A DNA stretch of 64,000 nt from Brenneria nigrifluens DSM 30175 = ATCC 13028 (GCF_005484965.1 NZ_CP034036.1:1178001-1242000); one strand, 5' to 3'. Positions 27,638 to 36,912 are shown, numbered from the stretch's first letter. Numbers and translations: made by a program. Notes: generated by a model not told the origin, from the sequence alone.

Positions 27638-28795
27638 ATGGCGTCGTACCATCTTAATGCCAAAATGGCACAGGATATCGTCGCGCGGACCATGCAGATT
27701 ATTGATAGCAATATCAACGTGATGGATGCCCGCGGTAAGATTATCGGCAGTGGCGATCAGGAGCGGTTGGGGGAATTGCATGAGGGCGCGCTGCTGGTGC
27801 TTTCGCAGGGAAGGGTGGTCGATATTGACGAGGCGGTGGCGCGCCATCTGCACGGCGTGCGTCCCGGCATCAACCTGCCGCTGCATATTGACGGTGAAAT
27901 CGTCGGGGTGATCGGTCTGACCGGCAACCCCGGACAGTTGCGTCAGTACGGCGAACTGGTGTGCATGACGGCGGAAATGATGCTTGAGCAGGCGAGGCTG
28001 CTGCATATGCTGGCGCAGGATAGCCGTCTGCGCGAAGAGCTGGTGCTTAATCTGATTCGTACTGACGATCTCTCTCCCGCGCTGATGGAGTGGGCGCAGC
28101 GTTTGGGCATTGATGTTAATCAGCCGCGCGTCGTGGCCGTGGTTGAGGTTGATAGCGGACAGCTTGGCGTAGACAGCGCGATGGCGGAGCTACAGCAACT
28201 GCAGACGCTGCTGACCACGCCGGAGCGCAACAATCTGATCGCCATTGTTTCCCTGACGGAAATGGTGGTATTGAAGCCGGCGTTAAACAGCCACGGCCGC
28301 TGGGATGCGGAGGAGCATCGCCGCCGCGTGGATGGCCTGCTGTCGCGCATGACGGAGAGCAGCCGCCTGCGGGTGCGGCTGGCGCTGGGAAATTATTTTA
28401 CCGGCCCCGGCAGCATTGCCCGCTCTTATCGCACCGCCCGCACCACCATGAGCGTCGGCAAGCAGCGGATGCCCGCGCAGCGCTGTTACTATTATCAGGA
28501 TCTGATGCTGCCGGTATTGCTGGACAGCCTGCGCGGAGGCTGGCAGGCGAATGAACTGGTGCGTCCGTTGGCGAAGCTTAAGGCCATGGATGGTAACGGC
28601 CTGTTGCGTCGGACGCTGCATGCCTGGTTCCGCAATAATGTGCAGCCCGGAGCAACGGCAAAGTCGCTGTTTATCCATCGCAACACGCTGGAGTACCGTC
28701 TTAACCGCATCTCTGAGCTCACCGGACTGGATCTGGGGAATTTCGACGATCGTCTGCTGTTGTATGTCGCCCTGCAACTGGATGAGGAAAAATAG
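27638..28795 (+). CDS. cdaR: Carbohydrate diacid regulator CdaR (SdaR)
   Basis: Transcription activator for glucarate, galactarate and glycerate use. N-terminal diacid-recognition domain (MASYHLNAKMAQDIVARTM, then INVMDARGKIIGSG), a GGDEF-like central fold, and a PucR-type C-terminal helix-turn-helix (LFIHRNTLEYRLNRISELTGLD). ATG 27638 follows AGAGGT and gives 385 residues, the E. coli length; the frame is open further upstream but without similarity. In E. coli it also follows degP. Confidence 0.95.
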   Translation: MASYHLNAKMAQDIVARTMQIIDSNINVMDARGKIIGSGDQERLGELHEGALLVLSQGRVVDIDEAVARHLHGVRPGINLPLHIDGEIVGVIGLTGNPGQLRQYGELVCMTAEMMLEQARLLHMLAQDSRLREELVLNLIRTDDLSPALMEWAQRLGIDVNQPRVVAVVEVDSGQLGVDSAMAELQQLQTLLTTPERNNLIAIVSLTEMVVLKPALNSHGRWDAEEHRRRVDGLLSRMTESSRLRVRLALGNYFTGPGSIARSYRTARTTMSVGKQRMPAQRCYYYQDLMLPVLLDSLRGGWQANELVRPLAKLKAMDGNGLLRRTLHAWFRNNVQPGATAKSLFIHRNTLEYRLNRISELTGLDLGNFDDRLLLYVALQLDEEK

Positions 28796-28881
28796 CTATT
28801 GCAACACGGCCGCAAAAATGTCGTTCCGGCGAATATCATTTACTTAGATTGAAAACTATTTCATATCGGTTAACAATATAA

Positions 28882-28903
28882 CGCGATAGTATAAATTATC
28901 GCG
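28882..28903. other. Inverted repeat in the cdaR-sbp gap
   Basis: CGCGATA / TATCGCG, 7-bp arms with 8-base AT-rich spacer, between cdaR and sbp. It could be an operator or a weak cdaR terminator. The 317-bp gap (28796-29112) holds nothing else I recognise, although CysB-type control of the sulfate operon would be expected to act here. Confidence 0.35.
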
Positions 28904-29112
28904 AAACAGTATTTTTGCCACTTTCCCATATCCTCTATTGTCACTTTCGTGCCGTCGGTCTGATACCTGAGCGTACGCCGCGCCAATCAGTCGCATTCAT
29001 CGTTATTTTTTGAATCTAACTGTCGGAAATGATAACGCATTAACCCGTTATCCTGGGCGCTATAGCGTTCCGGGCGGGAATAAATACTGTCAAATTTTAG
29101 GGAGTGATAATA

Positions 29113-30123
29113 ATGTCAATACGTCGTCTGGGGCTATCTGTTGCTACGGCAGCGCTGTTGTTTTCCGGCGTTGCTTCCGCAGCGACCGAGCTATTGAACG
29201 TATCTTACGATCCGACCCGCGAACTGTATCAACAATATAACGCCGCTTTTATCAAGCATTGGAAAGAGACCGCGGGTGAAGATATCACCATCAAAAATTC
29301 CCACGGCGGCTCCGGCAAGCAGGCGCGTTCGGTGATTGACGGCCTGCAGGCCGATGTTGTGACGCTGGCGCTGGCCGGGGATATCGATGCGCTTAATCTG
29401 AATCAGCAAATTATCGATCCGAAGTGGCAGGCGCGCTTGCCCGACAATAGTACGCCTTATACCTCCACCATCGTTTTTCTGGTGAGAAAAGGCAATCCGA
29501 AGCAGATTAAAGACTGGAACGACCTGGTTAAACCGGGCGTCGAAGTAATTACGCCAAATCCGAAAACCTCCGGCGGCGCCCGCTGGAACTTCCTGGCCGC
29601 CTGGGCGTATGCCAAGGCTCAGCCCGGCGGTAACGATGAAACGGCGCTGAAGTTTGTCACCGATCTGTATCGCAATGCCCCAGTGCTGGATACCGGCGCG
29701 CGCGGCTCAACGATCAGCTTTGTGCAGCGCCAACTGGGCGATGTGCTGCTGGCCTGGGAAAACGAAGCCTACCTCTCTTTGAAAGAGCAGGGCGGCGATC
29801 AGCTGGAAATCGTTACTCCGTCGCTGTCTATTCTGGCCGAACCTCCGGTGGCGGTGGTTGACAAGGTAGTGGAGCGTAAAGGAACGCGCAAGCAGGCGGA
29901 AGCCTATCTGCAATACCTCTACAGCGACGAGGCGCAACGGATTATCGGTAAAAACTTCTACCGTCCGCGCAATGAAAAGATTGCCGAAGAATTTAAAGAT
30001 CAGTTCGCCTCGGTGAAGCTGGTAACGATTGACGGAGACTTCGGCGGCTGGAAAGCTGCGCAGGATACGTTCTTCAAAGATGGCGCGGTATTTGACAAAA
30101 TATTCCAAGAGATCAATAAATAA
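29113..30123 (+). CDS. sbp: Sulfate-binding periplasmic protein
   Basis: Periplasmic receptor for sulfate (possibly thiosulfate) feeding the CysTWA importer. Signal peptide about 1-23 (ending GVASA). It matches Sbp rather than CysP in key stretches: LLNVSYDPTRELY, NSHGGSGKQA, DVVTLALAGD, TPYTSTIVFLVRKGNPKQI and ITPNPKTSGGARWNFLAAW. ATG 29113 is eight bases after GGAG. 336 residues. It heads the operon with cysT, cysW and cysA, a position held by cysP in E. coli. Confidence 0.92.
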   Translation: MSIRRLGLSVATAALLFSGVASAATELLNVSYDPTRELYQQYNAAFIKHWKETAGEDITIKNSHGGSGKQARSVIDGLQADVVTLALAGDIDALNLNQQIIDPKWQARLPDNSTPYTSTIVFLVRKGNPKQIKDWNDLVKPGVEVITPNPKTSGGARWNFLAAWAYAKAQPGGNDETALKFVTDLYRNAPVLDTGARGSTISFVQRQLGDVLLAWENEAYLSLKEQGGDQLEIVTPSLSILAEPPVAVVDKVVERKGTRKQAEAYLQYLYSDEAQRIIGKNFYRPRNEKIAEEFKDQFASVKLVTIDGDFGGWKAAQDTFFKDGAVFDKIFQEINK

Positions 30124-30234
30124 TCAACAGTCTTTCTGTTACTTTTTCAGGCCGCTGTCTATGCAGCGGCTTTATCTCGTCGGCAATTATTTGATTCGCC
30201 TGGATCTCTGAGCATGACTATTTAAAGGCACAGT

Positions 30235-31047
30235 ATGTCACAACGTTCCTCCTCGGTAATTCCCGGTTTCGGATTAACTTTGGGCTTCAGCCTGAGTTAT
30301 TTAGGGTTGATAGTACTCATCCCTTTGGCCGGTATGTTTCTTTACGCCAGCCAACTGACCCTGGCACAATTCTGGGAGCTCATTACCAGTCGGCAGGTAC
30401 TTTTCTCGCTCCAGCTCTCTTTTGGCACGGCGCTGGCCGCTGCATTTATCAATGGTATTTTGGGAACGCTGCTGGCGTGGGTGTTGGTTCGTTACACTTT
30501 TCCCGGCCGCAAGGTCATTGACGCGATGATCGATATGCCGTTCGCGCTGCCGACGGCGGTCGCGGGGATTGCGTTGACGGCCCTATACGCGCCGAACGGC
30601 CTGATTGGCTCGCTGTTTCCGTTTAAAATCGCCTACACCGGCATCGGCATCACGCTGGCGTTGATTTTTGTCACCCTGCCTTTTGTCGTCAGGACATTGC
30701 AGCCCGTTCTTGCCGATATTCCGAAGGAAATCGAGGAAGCCGCGGCCTGTCTTGGCGCGCGTCCGCTGCAGGTATTCCGCCATGTGTTGATTCCCACCTT
30801 GCTTCCCGCCTGGCTGACCGGCTTTGCCCTGGCGTTTGCCCGCGGCGTGGGGGAGTACGGTTCAGTGGTGTTTATCGCGGGGAATATTCCTTTTAAAACC
30901 GAAATTCTGCCTCTGCTGATCGTCTCGAAGCTCGACCAGTATGACTACAAAGGCGCGACCGGGATTGGCGTGTTTATGCTGCTGGTTTCTTTCATTATGT
31001 TGCTGTTGATTAATTTATTGCAGCGCCGCATCCAACCGAAACTGTAA
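30235..31047 (+). CDS. cysT: Sulfate/thiosulfate ABC transporter permease CysT (CysU)
   Basis: Inner-membrane permease with six predicted helices (first around residues 13-37). The EAA-type cytoplasmic loop that contacts CysA is visible (EEAAACLGARPLQVFRHV). 270 residues. Second gene of the sulfate operon, 111 bp after sbp and 11 bp before cysW. Confidence 0.95.
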   Translation: MSQRSSSVIPGFGLTLGFSLSYLGLIVLIPLAGMFLYASQLTLAQFWELITSRQVLFSLQLSFGTALAAAFINGILGTLLAWVLVRYTFPGRKVIDAMIDMPFALPTAVAGIALTALYAPNGLIGSLFPFKIAYTGIGITLALIFVTLPFVVRTLQPVLADIPKEIEEAAACLGARPLQVFRHVLIPTLLPAWLTGFALAFARGVGEYGSVVFIAGNIPFKTEILPLLIVSKLDQYDYKGATGIGVFMLLVSFIMLLLINLLQRRIQPKL

Positions 31048-31058
31048 GGCATGTCGTG

Positions 31059-31940
31059 ATGGATCAAGTTATTTCCGCTCAGCCCCGTGCAACGAAATCC
31101 AAAAAGCACCCGGCGACCTACTATATTTTGGTTTCGCTGGCGTGGATCGTCTTTTTCCTGATTCTGGTTTTGCCGCTGTTTATGGTGGTGACGCAGGGGT
31201 TGGATAGAGGCGTCGCCGCATTCTGGGATGCCATTACCGAACCCGATGCGGTCTCCGCGCTGAAGCTGACGCTGCTGGCCACGGTGATTTCCGTGCCGCT
31301 CAACGTCCTCTTCGGCCTTGCCACCGCCTGGAGCGTGACGAAATTCGAATTCCGCGGCAAAAGTTTTCTGCTGGCGTTAATCGATTTGCCTTTCTCCGTC
31401 TCGCCGGTGGTCGCCGGTTTGGTCTATGTCCTGCTGTTTGGGGCGCAAAGTAAGCTGTATCCGTTTCTGACCGCCCATAATCTGGAAGTCGTTTATGCGG
31501 TGCCGGGGATTGTGCTGGCGACGATTTTCGTCACGCTGCCGTACGTGGCCCGCGAACTGATCCCGTTGATGGAGCAGCAGGGGTCGCAGGAAGAAGAGGC
31601 CGCTAGGCTGCTGGGCGCCAACGGCTGGCAGATGTTCTGGCATATCACGCTGCCTAACGTGAAGTGGGCGCTGATTTATGGCGTAGTGCTGTGTACCGCC
31701 AGGGCGATGGGGGAATTCGGGGCCGTCTCGGTTATTTCCGGCCATATCCGCGGGCTGACCAACACGCTGCCGCTGCATATCGAAATTCTTTACAACGAAT
31801 ACAATATCGTCGCTGCTTTTAGCGTCGCCATACTGCTGTTGGTGATGTCGCTGGTCGTGCTTCTGCTGCGCCAGTGGAGTGAAAGCCGTTTGACGAAGCA
31901 ACTAGAGAAACAACAGGAGTTGACCAAAAATGAGCATTGA
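31059..31940 (+). CDS. cysW: Sulfate/thiosulfate ABC transporter permease CysW
   Basis: Second permease subunit, six helices, with the EAA loop EEEAARLLGANGWQMFWHI. ATG 31059 is used; the GTG just before it is in frame and would add one residue. 293 residues. Its end overlaps the start of cysA by 11 bp. Confidence 0.95.
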   Translation: MDQVISAQPRATKSKKHPATYYILVSLAWIVFFLILVLPLFMVVTQGLDRGVAAFWDAITEPDAVSALKLTLLATVISVPLNVLFGLATAWSVTKFEFRGKSFLLALIDLPFSVSPVVAGLVYVLLFGAQSKLYPFLTAHNLEVVYAVPGIVLATIFVTLPYVARELIPLMEQQGSQEEEAARLLGANGWQMFWHITLPNVKWALIYGVVLCTARAMGEFGAVSVISGHIRGLTNTLPLHIEILYNEYNIVAAFSVAILLLVMSLVVLLLRQWSESRLTKQLEKQQELTKNEH

Positions 31941-32922
31941 GATCCGCAATATTAATAAACAATTTGGTCAGTTCCAGGCTCTGAATCAAATCAACCTGGC
32001 CATTCAGAGCGGCGAACTGGTGGCGCTGCTGGGGCCGTCCGGATGCGGTAAAACCACATTATTACGTATTATCGCCGGTCTGGAACAGCCGGATAGCGGC
32101 AACATTATTTTTCATGGCGAGGACGTGTCCGTTCACGACGTGCGCAAGCGCAACGTGGGGTTTGTGTTCCAGCATTACGCCTTGTTCCGCCACATGACGG
32201 TGTTCGACAACGTAGCGTTTGGGCTGCGGATGAAGCCGAAAAGCATCCGCCCGTCGAAACGCGATATTGAGAAAAAAGTCCATGAACTGCTCCGCCTGGT
32301 GCAACTGGAGTGGCTGGCGGACCGCTATCCCGAGCAATTGTCCGGCGGCCAGCGTCAGCGTATCGCCCTTGCCAGGGCGCTGATTGTCGAGCCCAGCATT
32401 CTGTTGCTGGACGAACCCTTCGGCGCGCTGGATGCCAAAGTGCGCAAGGAGCTGCGTCGCTGGCTATCCCGCCTGCATGAGGATATCAATCTGACGTCGG
32501 TGTTTGTTACGCACGATCAGGAAGAGGCGATGGAAGTCGCCGATCGTATCGTACTGATGAATAAAGGCGTCATTGAACAGATTGGTTCGCCTGATGAAGT
32601 TTATAATCACCCGGCCAGTGAATTTGTTTATCACTTCCTGGGGGACAGCAACCTGCTGAAGATTGAACAGACTGACGAAACCATCCTGTTCCGTCCCCAT
32701 GAAGTGGCTTTGTCCGTTGAGGCGCAGGATGGCTATCAGCCGGTCATCGTACGTGATATCCGTCCACTGGGCGCGTTGACCCGTCTGTCATTGAAGATTG
32801 GCAATCAACAGGAGCTAATAGAAGCTGAAGTGGCGAAAGACGATCTCAGTTTGCATGGCTTGCAAAAAGGGGATGTTATCCAGTTCAAACCCAAGCGCTA
32901 TAACCATGACTGGGAAATTTGA
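31930..32922 (+). CDS. cysA: Sulfate/thiosulfate import ATP-binding protein CysA
   Basis: ATPase of the sulfate importer. Walker A GPSGCGKTT at 35-43, Q-loop VFQHYALFRHMTV, signature LSGGQRQR, Walker B LLLDEPFGALD, H-loop VTHDQEEAM, C-terminal TOBE domain (LFRPHEVALS). 330 residues, about 35 shorter than E. coli CysA, the difference being in the C-terminal domain. Last gene of the operon; no cysM follows, unlike E. coli, and a strong terminator ends it. Confidence 0.95.
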   Translation: MSIEIRNINKQFGQFQALNQINLAIQSGELVALLGPSGCGKTTLLRIIAGLEQPDSGNIIFHGEDVSVHDVRKRNVGFVFQHYALFRHMTVFDNVAFGLRMKPKSIRPSKRDIEKKVHELLRLVQLEWLADRYPEQLSGGQRQRIALARALIVEPSILLLDEPFGALDAKVRKELRRWLSRLHEDINLTSVFVTHDQEEAMEVADRIVLMNKGVIEQIGSPDEVYNHPASEFVYHFLGDSNLLKIEQTDETILFRPHEVALSVEAQDGYQPVIVRDIRPLGALTRLSLKIGNQQELIEAEVAKDDLSLHGLQKGDVIQFKPKRYNHDWEI

Positions 32923-32961
32923 GCGTTATCGCGGATAAATCATTCGCCGTATAAAACCCAT

Positions 32962-32989
32962 AAAAAACGCTCTTATCAGGGCGTTTTTT
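32962..32989 (+). terminator. Intrinsic terminator of the sulfate operon
   Basis: AAAAAACGC / GCGTTTTTT stem with 10-base loop; the T-run is part of the 3' arm. Confidence 0.88.
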
Positions 32990-33100
32990 ATTGAAACGGA
33001 CAAAATCAATCATTAGGCGCGATGAGAGAATATCGGGTAACGACCGTATGCAGTATGGCCACGGGCGGCGGCGAGCTTGCTATGAATCAGCTGACGCCGT

Positions 33101-33421
33101 TCAGGTGTTGGTGAATATGGCATCAAAAGCCGAAAGAATTTCACCCTGGGATGAAATGGCACTACATACAAAATCTATTTTATGAATTTTTCTAGCTTCG
33201 AGAAATGTCATCGCGGGAGTAAATAGGTAATAGTCTCCACCATTAACATTCACGATAGGGGTTATTCTTTTTTGATTCAGGGTGAGGTTATGCTTTGAAA
33301 CCAGGGGAACAATCAATCTTGTCGATAAATCATCGAAATAATTGTGCTGGATGACCAGATAATAGGGCCATAGCTGGTTTGATTTTGCCGATGGATTGCG
33401 GTAGATATCAAACTGTGACAT
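33101..33421 (-). CDS. ccdB: CcdB-type toxin
   Basis: Resembles plasmid F CcdB, a DNA gyrase poison. Family features: N-terminal MSQFDIYRNPS and LWPYYLVIQ, LIVPLV strand, TPIVNVNGGDYYLFTPAM, and C-terminal end with SAFDAIFTN (the F toxin ends in a Trp-Gly-Ile that is absent here). 106 residues against 101. The start overlaps the antitoxin stop (TAATG). Whether it is active cannot be read from sequence, since the C-terminal residues needed for gyrase poisoning in F CcdB differ. Confidence 0.88.
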   Translation of the reverse strand: MSQFDIYRNPSAKSNQLWPYYLVIQHNYFDDLSTRLIVPLVSKHNLTLNQKRITPIVNVNGGDYYLFTPAMTFLEARKIHKIDFVCSAISSQGEILSAFDAIFTNT

Positions 33422-33669
33422 TAAATGCCGCCGAAAAAGTCATCATCCGTGAGCATTCCGGCCTTTTCCATAAACATATTTATGGCCTGCATATCCTGCT
33501 TTTCTTTTTCCCGATCGTTTTTTCGGGCCTCTATTGCCTGTGCCAGAAGCTGATCCAGCGTTGCCGACAGGTTTATGTCCATGCTGCGGGCCGCTTCAAC
33601 CAATGAAGCTGTCAGATATACATTGGTGCTTCTTTTGGTTCCATGGCGGGAGGCTATTGCGGTTTTCAT
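33421..33669 (-). CDS. ccdA: CcdA-type antitoxin
   Basis: Antitoxin partner of the CcdB-like toxin. N-terminal ribbon-helix-helix DNA-binding part (KRSTNVYLTASLVEAARSM, then NLSATLDQLLAQAI) and an acidic C-terminal toxin-binding tail (INMFMEKAGML, DDDFFG). 82 residues from ATG 33669; an in-frame ATG at 33702 is possible but adds unlike sequence. First gene of the pair and probably autoregulated. Confidence 0.88.
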   Translation of the reverse strand: MKTAIASRHGTKRSTNVYLTASLVEAARSMDINLSATLDQLLAQAIEARKNDREKEKQDMQAINMFMEKAGMLTDDDFFGGI

Positions 33670-33845
33670 CACGTGGTATCCTCTGCGCAAGGGTATGCGC
33701 AAAGTATGTGCCAGCGGCGTTGAAAAAGCAATCTCAGCACCTGCTGTGCAAGAGAAGAGAACGGCACGCCAGGCGCAATATACAAATCAAGATGAGGTTA
33801 TTGCAGAAGATGAAGTATTGCATAAGGGGAAAACTTTGCGGATAT

Positions 33846-33921
33846 TGGTGGGTCGTGCAGGATTCGAACCTGCGACCAATTGATTAAAAGTCAACTGCTC
33901 TACCAACTGAGCTAACGACCC
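33846..33921 (-). tRNA. lysV: tRNA-Lys (anticodon TTT)
   Basis: 76-nt cloverleaf with encoded CCA, acceptor GGGTCGT/ACGACCC, anticodon loop CTTTTAA, T-arm GGTTCGAATCC. It is the last gene of the Val-Val-Val-Lys cluster, same order as E. coli valUXY-lysV. Confidence 0.97.
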
Positions 33922-33928
33922 GCAGAAG

Positions 33929-34004
33929 TGGTGGGTGATGACGGGATCGAACCGCCGACCCCCTCCTTGTAAGGGAGGTGCTCTCCCAGCTGAGCTAATC
34001 ACCC
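33929..34004 (-). tRNA. valY: tRNA-Val (anticodon TAC), copy 3 in transcription order
   Basis: 76-nt cloverleaf with CCA; acceptor GGGTGAT/ATCACCC, anticodon loop CTTACAA, T-arm GGTTCGATCCC. Identical to the next two copies; 7 bp from tRNA-Lys. Confidence 0.97.
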
Positions 34005-34048
34005 ACTTCCGTACTTCATTTTCAATAAGAAGATAGCTGGTATGAGAT

Positions 34049-34124
34049 TGGTGGGTGATGACGGGATCGAACCGCCGACCCCCTCCTTGTAAGGGAGGTG
34101 CTCTCCCAGCTGAGCTAATCACCC
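34049..34124 (-). tRNA. valX: tRNA-Val (anticodon TAC), copy 2
   Basis: Identical to the flanking tRNA-Val copies; CCA encoded; 44-bp spacer to the next copy. Confidence 0.97.
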
Positions 34125-34169
34125 AATCTCAATTCTTCTTACTTTACACGGCGCGTCACTCTAATAGAG

Positions 34170-34245
34170 TGGTGGGTGATGACGGGATCGAACCGCCGAC
34201 CCCCTCCTTGTAAGGGAGGTGCTCTCCCAGCTGAGCTAATCACCC
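34170..34245 (-). tRNA. valU: tRNA-Val (anticodon TAC), copy 1, promoter-proximal
   Basis: Identical to copies 2 and 3; first in the cluster, 17 bp after the promoter -10 box. Confidence 0.97.
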
Positions 34246-34262
34246 TCGCTGTGTGGAGTCGC

Positions 34263-34290
34263 ATTATAGGGATAGTTGAAAGTGAGTCAA
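34263..34290 (-). promoter_or_regulatory. Sigma-70 promoter of the Val-Lys tRNA cluster
   Basis: On the minus strand TTGACT (34290-34285), 16-base spacer, TATAAT (34268-34263). It points into valU, and between -10 and the first tRNA is a short GC-containing discriminator. Confidence 0.82.
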
Positions 34291-34516
34291 CGCTTTTTAA
34301 AAGCAAAATGGTTGTTCGTTGTAAAATTAGTCAGGACGCCTTATTTCTGGCCGCCGATGATGTCCTGTTCTTGATTTTAACGGGGAATAAGCCCTGTAGT
34401 GATACGTTACGGCGTTGAGGAATCGGGGCAGAATGATAGAATGTTGTCCACTTTTGTTATCTGAACTCATGTCGGCATCTGCCGACTGCCGTCGCGTAAA
34501 AAGGCTGTAATCCCAA

Positions 34517-35932
34517 ATGAAAATTAAAACCCGTTTCGCGCCCAGTCCAACTGGCTATCTTCATGTAGGCGGCGCCCGTACCGCACTCTATTCCTGGCTA
34601 TTTGCCCGTCATCATGGCGGCGAGTTCGTTTTGCGTATTGAAGATACCGACCTGGAGCGTTCCACTCAGGACGCGATCGACGCCATTATGGATGGCATGA
34701 ACTGGCTGAATCTTGACTGGGATGAAGGTCCGTATTACCAGACCAAGCGCTTTGACCGTTATAACGCGGTAATTGACCAGATGCTGGAAGACGGCACGGC
34801 CTATAGATGTTATTGCTCGAAAGAACGTCTGGAAGCGCTGCGCGAAAAGCAGATGGCGAACGGCGAGAAGCCGCGTTATGACGGCCACTGCCGTGATTCC
34901 CATCACCAGCACGCCGATGGCGAGCCTCACGTAGTTCGTTTTCTGAATCCGCAGCAAGGCTCGGTGATCTTTAACGACAGCATTCGCGGTCCGATTGAGT
35001 TCAGCAACCAGGAGCTTGACGATCTGATCATCCGCCGTACCGACGGTTCGCCGACCTATAACTTCTGCGTGGTGATCGACGACTGGGACATGGAAATTAC
35101 CCATGTGATCCGTGGTGAAGACCATATCAACAATACGCCGCGCCAGATTAATATCTTGAAGGCGTTGGGCGCGCCGGTGCCGGAATATGCCCACGTATCG
35201 ATGATTCTGGGTGATGACGGCAAGAAGCTTTCCAAACGGCATGGCGCCGTGGGGGTGATGCAGTATCGCGATGATGGCTATTTGCCGGAAGCGCTGCTGA
35301 ACTATCTGGTGCGTTTAGGGTGGTCGTACGGCGATCAGGAAATTTTCTCGGTGGAAGAGATGAAAAATCTGTTTTCACTGGCCGCGGTCAGCAAATCGGC
35401 GAGCGCCTTCAATACCGAAAAATTGCAGTGGTTGAATCATCACTATATCAATCACCTGCCGCCGGAATACGTCGCCACCCATTTGTCATGGCATATCGAG
35501 CAGGCGGGCATCGACACCCGCACCGGCCCGCAGCTGAGCGAACTGGTTACCCTGCTGGGCGAGCGCTGCAAAACCCTGAAAGAGATCGCGGCTTCCTGCC
35601 GTTATTTCTATGAAGACTTTGAACAGTTTGATGCCGATGCGGCGAAGAAGCACCTGCGTCCGGTGGCCCGTCAGCCGCTGGAGCTGGTGCGCGCCAAGCT
35701 GGCGGCCATCACCGACTGGACGGCTGAAAACATTCATCAGGCGATTCAGGGAACCGCCGATGAATTGGGCCAGGGTATGGGTAAGGTCGGTATGCCGCTG
35801 CGTGTGGCCGTAACCGGCGCAGGGCAGTCTCCCGGCGTGGATGTGACGGTACAGGCTGTCGGTCAGCAGCGTTCGCTGGCGCGGATTGATAAGGCGCTGG
35901 CGTTTATCGCCGAACGTGAAGCGCAGCAGTAA
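34517..35932 (+). CDS. gltX: Glutamyl-tRNA synthetase
   Basis: Charges tRNA-Glu with glutamate. Class I signatures: HIGH-type APSPTGYLHVGGA at residues 8-20 and KMSKS-type GKKLSKRHG near 236-241; zinc-type segment YRCYCSKERLEALRE; C-terminal anticodon-binding helices. 471 residues as in E. coli. It lies between the Val-Lys and the Ala tRNA clusters, a layout shared with E. coli. Confidence 0.97.
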   Translation: MKIKTRFAPSPTGYLHVGGARTALYSWLFARHHGGEFVLRIEDTDLERSTQDAIDAIMDGMNWLNLDWDEGPYYQTKRFDRYNAVIDQMLEDGTAYRCYCSKERLEALREKQMANGEKPRYDGHCRDSHHQHADGEPHVVRFLNPQQGSVIFNDSIRGPIEFSNQELDDLIIRRTDGSPTYNFCVVIDDWDMEITHVIRGEDHINNTPRQINILKALGAPVPEYAHVSMILGDDGKKLSKRHGAVGVMQYRDDGYLPEALLNYLVRLGWSYGDQEIFSVEEMKNLFSLAAVSKSASAFNTEKLQWLNHHYINHLPPEYVATHLSWHIEQAGIDTRTGPQLSELVTLLGERCKTLKEIAASCRYFYEDFEQFDADAAKKHLRPVARQPLELVRAKLAAITDWTAENIHQAIQGTADELGQGMGKVGMPLRVAVTGAGQSPGVDVTVQAVGQQRSLARIDKALAFIAEREAQQ

Positions 35933-35959
35933 TCGCTGACGCTATTCGATTAATGCAAG

Positions 35960-35983
35960 CCCGGCAAATCTGCCGGGTTTTTT
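35960..35983 (+). terminator. gltX intrinsic terminator
   Basis: Stem CCCGGCA / TGCCGGG, AATC loop, followed by six T. Confidence 0.92.
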
Positions 35984-36002
35984 CATCCGGAAGTGGGCGT
36001 CG

Positions 36003-36881
36003 TTACTGACCGGCGATAATAACCGCCTGGGCTATGGCGTCCGGAATAACGTCGCCGTGGTTTTTGCCGGCAAACAGGATAAACCGCGCGTTGGCGCCCT
36101 GATGTTGTAACCGGGCGGCCAGCGTCCGCGCTTTGGTCACCATCTGCCGCCGGCCGTGACGCTCCTCCCGTCCGGCGTCGGCGGGCTGTTTTGCCGCCGC
36201 TTTTTCCGGCGCGTCCTCGCATTCGCCCACGCTCAGCGTAATGGACTGCGGCGGCGCGTCGAGCAGCGGCGTTTTTTCCGGAATAACCACGCCGTCGCCC
36301 CACCAGATAGAAGGGCTTGCCGCCACATAACGCTGAAAAGACGCGCTATGGTTAAACAGCGTGTAAAGAGTAAACAGACCGCCGAAAGAGTGGCCGGCGA
36401 GGGTCTGTTTTTGCGTGTTCACCCGATAACGCGCCTCCACCCAGGGTTTCACGCCGCTTTGCAGGAACTGGTAAAAGGCTTCGGCTTCCCCGCCTTTGTC
36501 AAAATGGGGATCGACGATGGTGGCCGGCGGGGTGTAGTCCCGCGTTCGGGCCGGCACATCGTACTCCCGATCGCTCTGGTAGCCGATGGCGACGATCAGC
36601 GGCGCCGCCCCGTTTTCCGTTTTATAGCTGTTCACCGCGAAAGGAAAATGCGCATTGCCGTCCAGCAGATAAAGTATCGGATAACCTTCTGCCGGCGCCG
36701 CCTGACGCGGAAGCGCAATAAAAAGTCGGTACCGGCGGCGTTTATTACTCTCCAAATCGAACTGGCGGATATCGAAATGATCTCTGGCCCGTTCGGTGAT
36801 GGGAACGATGTCCGGCTGTGCTCTGGCAGGCAAAATACCGGCCATCATCAGGGTAAATGCAATCATCGGCAAATAGGGCAT
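36003..36881 (-). CDS. Secreted esterase of the PF00756 (esterase D/IroE-like) family
   Basis: Alpha/beta hydrolase with an N-terminal signal peptide (IAFTLMMAGILPARA) and so probably periplasmic. Family segments: RRRYRLFIALP, YPILYLLDGNAHFP, nucleophile elbow GHSFGGLF, ASPSIWWGD, and the catalytic His in FAGKNHGDVIP. Closest in kind to periplasmic siderophore esterases such as IroE, which cut enterobactin-like trilactones, but no siderophore genes are adjacent, so the substrate is open. A polar insertion rich in Glu/Ala/Arg (EDAPEKAAAKQPADAGREER) lies before the last strand. 292 residues; Met6 is an alternative start. Confidence 0.8.
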   Translation of the reverse strand: MPYLPMIAFTLMMAGILPARAQPDIVPITERARDHFDIRQFDLESNKRRRYRLFIALPRQAAPAEGYPILYLLDGNAHFPFAVNSYKTENGAAPLIVAIGYQSDREYDVPARTRDYTPPATIVDPHFDKGGEAEAFYQFLQSGVKPWVEARYRVNTQKQTLAGHSFGGLFTLYTLFNHSASFQRYVAASPSIWWGDGVVIPEKTPLLDAPPQSITLSVGECEDAPEKAAAKQPADAGREERHGRRQMVTKARTLAARLQHQGANARFILFAGKNHGDVIPDAIAQAVIIAGQ

Positions 36882-36912
36882 GGGACAGGTTGTCTGAATG
36901 GATGAACATAAT

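Noticed and set aside
32991..33185. 64-codon plus-strand frame after the cysA terminator
   Set aside because: Overlaps the ccdB 3' end on the other strand; no ribosome site or similarity.
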